From JBFWYO01 sp050186335 (GTDB lineage: Bacteria; Pseudomonadota; Alphaproteobacteria; Bin65), in the NCBI GenBank assembly GCA_050186335.1, contig JBFWYO010000006.1, positions 26,677 through 90,676 on the forward strand: DNA of 64,000 nucleotides, in the 5' to 3' direction. Under the pieces are notes generated by a model, which was not told the origin of the DNA, did no database searches, and was given only the letters and a program-made list of their open reading frames with translations. Positions 60,065-64,000 of the stretch are shown here, in pieces (position 1 is the first letter of the stretch; every line of letters begins with the position of its first letter). The position numbers were made by a program, and so were the translations under genes.

Positions 60065-60370
60065 CACGAGATGTGCGCTACGCTCGATAGGGGTGCGGCA
60101 GGTCGCGACCATGCCATAAGCAACCGCATCGCACAAACACACAAAATGTTACGCTCCTGCAACGCCTTACCTGGCTTTCGCGGGGCACATTTTTGGCCTC
60201 GAATGATCGCCGATTCGACACCTTGGAACGAGGCGGAAAACCCGCGCGGTCGATGCGGACTTTATAATTCGCTTTCCGGCAAACCGCGCCGCGGTGAAAT
60301 ATTGCAACGCCGCCGTTTCCGCCCCGCGACACGGGCAGCCGGCAGCAAAGCTAAGTTGACCCTGCGCGGA
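60065..60370. other. Intergenic region before glmU, nothing recognised
   Basis: About 306 bases lie between the PilZ gene (ending at 60371) and glmU, both on the minus strand. It should contain the glmU-glmS promoter. I see no gene, hairpin terminator or riboswitch I can defend. Confidence 0.4.
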
Positions 60371-60790
60371 TCACGCTCGACGGCGCGGCCGGCGGGCCCA
60401 CGGTTTTTGCTTCTGCGGTCCGGTTTCGAGCTTGGCCCGCGCGAGCAGGACGGCGACGTCCTCGGGCGGCCCTTGAAAGCGAACGCCGACGATCGTGCCC
60501 CGCATGTGAACGATATCCGCCCACAATTCGCCCAGCCTCGGGGACGAGATCAGGACCGATTCGCGCGTCAAAGTCAGATCGCGATCGAAGCGGAGCTTTG
60601 CGCCGCCGGTCGACAGATCGAACAGAATGCAGGCATAGCTGACCCTGCCCTGAAGCATGCGGGCGGGCCATACGACCGCGCGCCGCTTGCTCGCGCGCTT
60701 GTCGCGCGGCGGTACGATATTCAATTTACCCAGTCCCCCCCGACGCACGCAGCCGTTCACGCTCGAACGACTCCCCCCGTCCTCTTTCAA
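60371..60790 (-). CDS. PilZ-domain protein
   Basis: A 139-residue single-domain protein. The c-di-GMP-binding signature is split as usual: R-x-x-x-R near KRASKRRAVVW (about 31-41) and DLSTGGAKL (about 58-66, the D/N-x-S-x-x-G motif). The rest forms the beta barrel (VLISSPRLGELWADIVHMRGTIVGVRFQG) with a basic tail. It probably senses cyclic di-GMP. It may start at a later codon, since the first 28 residues are low-complexity. Confidence 0.8.
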   Translation of the reverse strand: MKEDGGSRSSVNGCVRRGGLGKLNIVPPRDKRASKRRAVVWPARMLQGRVSYACILFDLSTGGAKLRFDRDLTLTRESVLISSPRLGELWADIVHMRGTIVGVRFQGPPEDVAVLLARAKLETGPQKQKPWARRPRRRA

Positions 60791-60869
60791 AACCTACATG
60801 CTGCGTGGTGCGTTTGAAAGCCCCTCGCGGCCAATTCGCGCGCCGGACGCCGCTTCCCTTCGATCGGAA

Positions 60870-61112
60870 CTACTTCTTGTTCGGCTTGGCGTAGGTATTG
60901 CCGGCGGGCGCCTGCTGCGTGACGGTCTGCGGCGTAGCGGTGGGCGGCGGGCTGGGCTTTTCGGGTTCGGTGGTCAGCGCCGCGTTGCGCTCGGCCTTGT
61001 TGAACGGATCCGGCGCTTCGGCGCCGGACGGGTTGAATACGGCCGACGCCGCCGCAAGACCCACGGCAAGCGCCGCGATCGGGCCGGCGTAACGCAGCTT
61101 CGATTTGATCAT
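60870..61112 (-). CDS. Small exported or membrane-anchored protein, unknown
   Basis: An 80-residue protein with a hydrophobic N-terminal segment (about 9-27, GPIAALAVGLAAASAVF) that could be a signal or an anchor, and a proline-, threonine- and glutamine-rich tail (EKPSPPPTATPQTVTQQAP). An AGGAGG-like sequence precedes the ATG. Low-complexity tails of this kind are common in periplasmic linkers. No family is recognised. Confidence 0.55.
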   Translation of the reverse strand: MIKSKLRYAGPIAALAVGLAAASAVFNPSGAEAPDPFNKAERNAALTTEPEKPSPPPTATPQTVTQQAPAGNTYAKPNKK

Positions 61113-61284
61113 GCGAGCCTCCTGTGGCCAGGCGGCACTATATTCCTGTTTCGGCCGCCGCGCCCGGTTCGGCTGGTTAAAATCCGCGGCGGCAATTATT
61201 CGATTTTAAACCACGCCATATTCGGAAATGATCGATCGGAATCGGCCGCACCGAAACCGAGCCGCGCCGATAAGGGAGCCGCGT

Positions 61285-61962
61285 TTGGCGAGACGACCGC
61301 GCATCGAGACGCTGGTGCTGGACCTGGACGGCACGTTGATCGACAGCGTGCCCGACTTGGGCGACGCCGTGAACGCGGTCTTGCTGGCGGAAGGTCTGGC
61401 GCCGGTCGGCGCGCGGGAGTTGCGGCGCTTCGTCGGCGAGGGCGCTCAACGCATGGTCGAGCAGGCCGTGGACTATCGCGGCGGGGCGATCGATCGCGGC
61501 GCGATCGAACGACACATGCAGGTCTTTCGCGACGCCTATCGGCAATGCTGCACGCGAAAGACGCACCTATATAAGGACGTGGCGGAAACGCTGCGGCAGT
61601 TGGCCGGCGACGGCTACCGTCTCGCGCTGTGCACCAACAAGCCGACCGAGCCGTCGCTCGCCATCCTGAAAGCGTGCCGCATCGACAGCCTGTTTGCGGC
61701 TGTGATCTGCGGCGACACGTTCGCGGTGCGCAAGCCGGACCCGCTGTGCGTGACCGAAGCGATCGCGCGCAGCGGCGGCCGCATCGAAGCCGCGGCGATG
61801 ATCGGCGACAGCCGGCACGACGTTAAGGCCGCCCACGCCGCGCGCGTCCCGGCCATCGTCGTCAGCTACGGCTATTCGGATGTGCCGGTCGAATCGCTCG
61901 GCGCCGACGCGATCATCGGCGGCTTCGGCGAACTGCCGCACGCGCTCCGCACCCTTGCTTGA
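61285..61962 (+). CDS. gph: HAD-family phosphoglycolate phosphatase
   Basis: A 225-residue HAD hydrolase. Motif I is LVLDLDGTLIDSVPDL, motif II is ALCTNKPTEPS, the motif III lysine is in VRKPDPLCV, and motif IV is MIGDSRHDVKAA. This order and the alpha-helical cap between motifs I and II fit phosphoglycolate phosphatase, which removes a by-product of DNA repair and photorespiration-type chemistry. The TTG at 61285 is preferred because AAGGGAG lies eight bases upstream; an in-frame ATG at 61228 has a poor site. tRNA-Val follows 34 bases on. Confidence 0.85.
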   Translation: MARRPRIETLVLDLDGTLIDSVPDLGDAVNAVLLAEGLAPVGARELRRFVGEGAQRMVEQAVDYRGGAIDRGAIERHMQVFRDAYRQCCTRKTHLYKDVAETLRQLAGDGYRLALCTNKPTEPSLAILKACRIDSLFAAVICGDTFAVRKPDPLCVTEAIARSGGRIEAAAMIGDSRHDVKAAHAARVPAIVVSYGYSDVPVESLGADAIIGGFGELPHALRTLA

Positions 61963-61996
61963 CAGCCCAAACCCAGCCTCCTATATGACGGCCAGT

Positions 61997-62071
61997 GGGT
62001 GCGTAGCTCAGTGGGAGAGCATCGTCTTCACACGGCGGGGGTCGTAGGTTCAATCCCTACCGCACCCACCA
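61997..62071 (+). tRNA. tRNA-Val (anticodon CAC)
   Basis: The acceptor stem GGGTGCG pairs with CGCACCC, followed by A and an encoded CCA. The D stem is GCTC/GAGC, the anticodon stem TCGTC/GGCGG has loop TTCACAC (anticodon CAC), and the T arm is GTAGG-TTCAATC-CCTAC. Length 75. It is intact, with accessory DNA (an IS element) starting about 160 bases downstream. Confidence 0.95.
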
Positions 62072-62316
62072 TTAATTCCCCAATTGAAACATTGCTGTAA
62101 AAGAAGTCGTGCGACTGTCGCAATGGGAACAAAATAGAATTTTGGGTCAAAACTTGGAGCGTTACGGCTGTGCCGGCTAAATTGCTGGCATTTTGACCGC
62201 TAAAATTAAATGCAGCCAAGGGCTCTTAAAGTGTCCGGCGTCAGCACCAATGAGACAGATTGAGGGTATCGAACAGAGGAGGATTTTGGTCTCATCGCAG
62301 TGACGAAGGAACGAAG

Positions 62317-62694
62317 ATGAGAGCAAAATCCTTAAGCGCCAAGGCGACGCCCGGCGAGCGGGCGGTGCAGGATATCAGACGCGCGACCCGGCGGCATTTT
62401 TCGGCCGAAGAGAAGATCCGCATCGTGCTTGACGGGCTGCGCGGCGAAGACAGCATTGCCGAACTGTGCCGGCGCGAAGGTATTGCCCAAAGCCTGTATT
62501 ATGTCTGGTCGAAGGAGTTCCTCGAAGCCGGCAAACGCCGCCTGGCAGGCGATACCGCCCGTGCCGCGACCACCGACGAGGTCAAGGACCTGCGCCGGGA
62601 GGCGAGCGCCCTGAAGGAAGTCGTCGCCGAACAGGCGCTTGAGCTGCGCTTGCTCAAAAAAAGCATGCTCGCGGATGGGGGAGACCAAGAATGA
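62317..62694 (+). CDS. IS3-family transposase OrfA
   Basis: A 125-residue DNA-binding protein. The helix-turn-helix (about 28-75, FSAEEKIRIVLDGLRGEDSIAELCRREGIAQSLYYVWSKEF) recognises the IS ends, and a leucine-zipper-like coiled coil follows (about 88-118, KDLRREASALKEVVAEQALELRLLKKS). A run of seven A at 62656-62662, with the -1 frame open into orfB, allows programmed frameshifting to an OrfAB fusion as in other IS3 elements. Confidence 0.9.
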   Translation: MRAKSLSAKATPGERAVQDIRRATRRHFSAEEKIRIVLDGLRGEDSIAELCRREGIAQSLYYVWSKEFLEAGKRRLAGDTARAATTDEVKDLRREASALKEVVAEQALELRLLKKSMLADGGDQE

Positions 62695-63671
62695 GATATC
62701 CCGCATCCGAGAAGATCGAGATCATCCGCAGCGTCGAGCAGTCCTCGCTGTCGGCACGGCGCACGCTGGAGCAGATCGGCGTGCCGCGCGCCACGTTCTA
62801 CCGCTGGTACGATCGGTATCAGGCTGGCGGCCCGAAAGCGCTGGAGGATCGCCCAGCCCGGCCGAACCGGGTCTGGAACCGCATCCCCGACGATGTCCGT
62901 GCCGCGATCATCGTGCTGGCGCTGGAGCAGTCCAAACTGTCGCCGCGCGAACTGGCCGTGCGCTTCACCGACGAGCGTGGCTACTTCGTATCCGAAGCCA
63001 CGGTTTACCGGCTGTTGAAGGCGCACGACCTGATCACCAGCCCCGCCTTCATCGTGATGAAGGCGGCGTCCGAGTTTACCGACAAGACCATCCGACCCAA
63101 CGAGATGTGGCAGACCGACTTCACCTATCTCAAGATCATCGGCTGGGGCTGGATGTATCTGTCCACCATCCTCGACGACTTCTCACGCTACATCATCGCC
63201 TGGAAGCTGTGCACGACGATGAAGGCCGAGGACGTGACCAAAACGCTGGAACTTGCCCTGACGGCCTCGGGCTGCGACCAAGCCCATGTCCGGCACAAAC
63301 CTCGGCTGCTGTCGGATAATGGTTCCAGCTACATCTCCGGCGATCTCGCCGCATGGCTCGTCGACAGGAAGATCGTTCACATCCGTGGTGCGACCTATCA
63401 TCCGCAGACCCAGGGCAAGATCGAGCGCTGGCACCAGACCCTCAAGAACCGCATCCTGCTGGAAAACTACTTCCTGCCCGGTGATCTCGAGCCGCAGATC
63501 GACGCGTTCGTCGAACATTACAATCATCGCCGCTACCACGGAAGCCCCGATAATCTAACGTCGGCCGACGTCTACTTCGGCAGAGGTCACGCGATCCTGC
63601 TCGAACGCCCGCGCATCAAACGAAAGACCATCGAACATCGGCGCTTGCTTCACCGCAAAATCGCCGCTTAA
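62691..63671 (+). CDS. IS3-family transposase OrfB (DDE integrase core)
   Basis: A 326-residue transposase. After an N-terminal HTH_21-like region it has the DDE triad: D in MWQTDFTYLKI, D in LLSDNGSSYISGDLAAWL and E in QGKIERWHQTLKNRILLENYF. The ATG at 62691 overlaps the orfA stop (ATGA), so it may be made independently by coupling or as an OrfAB fusion by -1 frameshift. The frame is intact. Confidence 0.92.
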   Translation: MRYPASEKIEIIRSVEQSSLSARRTLEQIGVPRATFYRWYDRYQAGGPKALEDRPARPNRVWNRIPDDVRAAIIVLALEQSKLSPRELAVRFTDERGYFVSEATVYRLLKAHDLITSPAFIVMKAASEFTDKTIRPNEMWQTDFTYLKIIGWGWMYLSTILDDFSRYIIAWKLCTTMKAEDVTKTLELALTASGCDQAHVRHKPRLLSDNGSSYISGDLAAWLVDRKIVHIRGATYHPQTQGKIERWHQTLKNRILLENYFLPGDLEPQIDAFVEHYNHRRYHGSPDNLTSADVYFGRGHAILLERPRIKRKTIEHRRLLHRKIAA

Positions 63672-63749
63672 AATATCGACCCCAGATGAGCCCAACGCTC
63701 CACTGATCTACCCCCCCCCATCTGTCCCAAATGATCTGACGACGAACAC

Positions 63750-63962
63750 CGCTCAGGCAACGTGTGGGACAATGCGGCGATGGAGAGCTTCTTCTCGTCA
63801 TTGAAGATCGAGCGGATAGCGCGCAAGGTGTATCGAACGCGGGACGAGGCCAAGGCCGACGTGTTCGACTACATCGAACGCTTCTACAATCCGAAACGTA
63901 GGCACTCCACGATAGGCTATATGAGCCCTATGGAGTTCGAGCAGAAGGCTGGTTTAGCTTAA
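63750..63962 (+). pseudogene. 3' remnant of a second IS3-family transposase gene
   Basis: The frame reads GNVWDNAAMESFFSSLKIERIARKVYRTRDEAKADVFDYIERFYNPKRRHSTIGYMSPMEFE, the typical C-terminal 65 residues of an IS3-family OrfB including the last catalytic Glu. Everything upstream is missing: the frame runs into the right end of the intact IS and a TGA at 63732-63734. It belongs to a different IS3 subgroup from the intact one, as its C-terminus differs clearly. Confidence 0.85.
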
Positions 63963-64000
63963 GCGGCTGTCAACCGAACCGGGTGCAGGCCAGACCAAGC

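Larger units (their letters stand above)
62232..63748 (+). mobile_element. IS3-family insertion sequence, about 1.5 kb, apparently complete
   Basis: Imperfect terminal inverted repeats of 29 bases are visible: TGTCCGGCGTCAGCACC... at 62232-62260 against TGTTCGTCGTCAGATCA... read inward from 63748 to 63720, about 20 of 29 positions matching, with TG...CA ends. They enclose orfA and orfB. The flanking bases (left AAG, right CCG) do not form a target duplication, so the right or left neighbour has changed after insertion. Confidence 0.75.

Noticed and set aside
56921..60817. A very long open frame (about 1,300 codons) on the plus strand opposite glmS and glmU
   Set aside because: It is rich in Arg, His, Asp and Gly with no recognisable domain, and it mirrors two clearly real genes. 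Long antisense frames are expected in GC-rich coding DNA.
63711..63719. A run of nine C near the right end of the IS
   Set aside because: It is a homopolymer just inside the terminal repeat; it may be a sequencing-sensitive spot but has no clear function.
1..64000. CRISPR arrays, rRNA genes and known riboswitch classes
   Set aside because: No regularly spaced repeats, rRNA landmarks or recognisable riboswitch cores were found on reading both strands; short or divergent examples could be missed.

Overview
The window is GC-rich bacterial DNA with dense, mostly intact genes. An alphaproteobacterial host is the best reading: it carries the ATP-synthase zeta inhibitor (DUF1476), a small class II DAHP synthase, a purC-purS-purQ-purL order with bolA and a CGFS glutaredoxin behind it, citramalate synthase next to TrmJ and CysS, and TRAP transporters. 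I cannot place it below class from the sequence alone.

Layout. 1-10.9 kb is an accessory catabolic stretch: small membrane proteins, an internally deleted flavin monooxygenase, a phytanoyl-CoA-type dioxygenase, a hydrolase-fold protein, a dctPQM TRAP operon with an SDR, a glycosyltransferase and an ABC substrate-binding protein. 10,923-21,079 is a 10.1-kb integrated element bounded by exact 57-bp repeats of the 3' part of a tRNA-Leu(UAA) gene. It has its own integrase, repressor, AlpA-like regulator, P4-type helicase with an iteron array beside it, an HK97-type major capsid protein and a tape-measure protein, but no terminase, portal, protease or lysis genes. It looks like a phage satellite or a strongly reduced prophage and is the most interesting object here.

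21-34 kb holds housekeeping genes (map, radC) mixed with lipid or terpenoid-type oxidation genes (thioesterase, dioxygenase, cytochrome P450, thiolase). These are followed by a divergent group of a 2-hydroxyacid dehydrogenase and a translationally coupled kinase / enolase-like / purB chain. 34-42 kb is the purine operon (purC, purS, a small NrtS-like membrane protein, purQ, purL, bolA, grxD) and rpsD. 42-56 kb runs mainly on the minus strand: trmJ, cimA, cysS, nadE, pncB, class II DAHP synthase, a flavin hydroxylase, glutathione reductase and succinate-semialdehyde dehydrogenase, with a tandem pair of secreted DUF3859 proteins between them. 56.8-60.1 kb is glmS-glmU, which supply UDP-GlcNAc.

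The right end has a PilZ protein, a phosphoglycolate phosphatase, tRNA-Val(CAC), and an intact IS3-family element abutting the broken end of a second IS3-family transposase. Functional statements rest on recognising protein families by eye. No database search was run, so family names are recall-based and the start codons given are reasoned choices.
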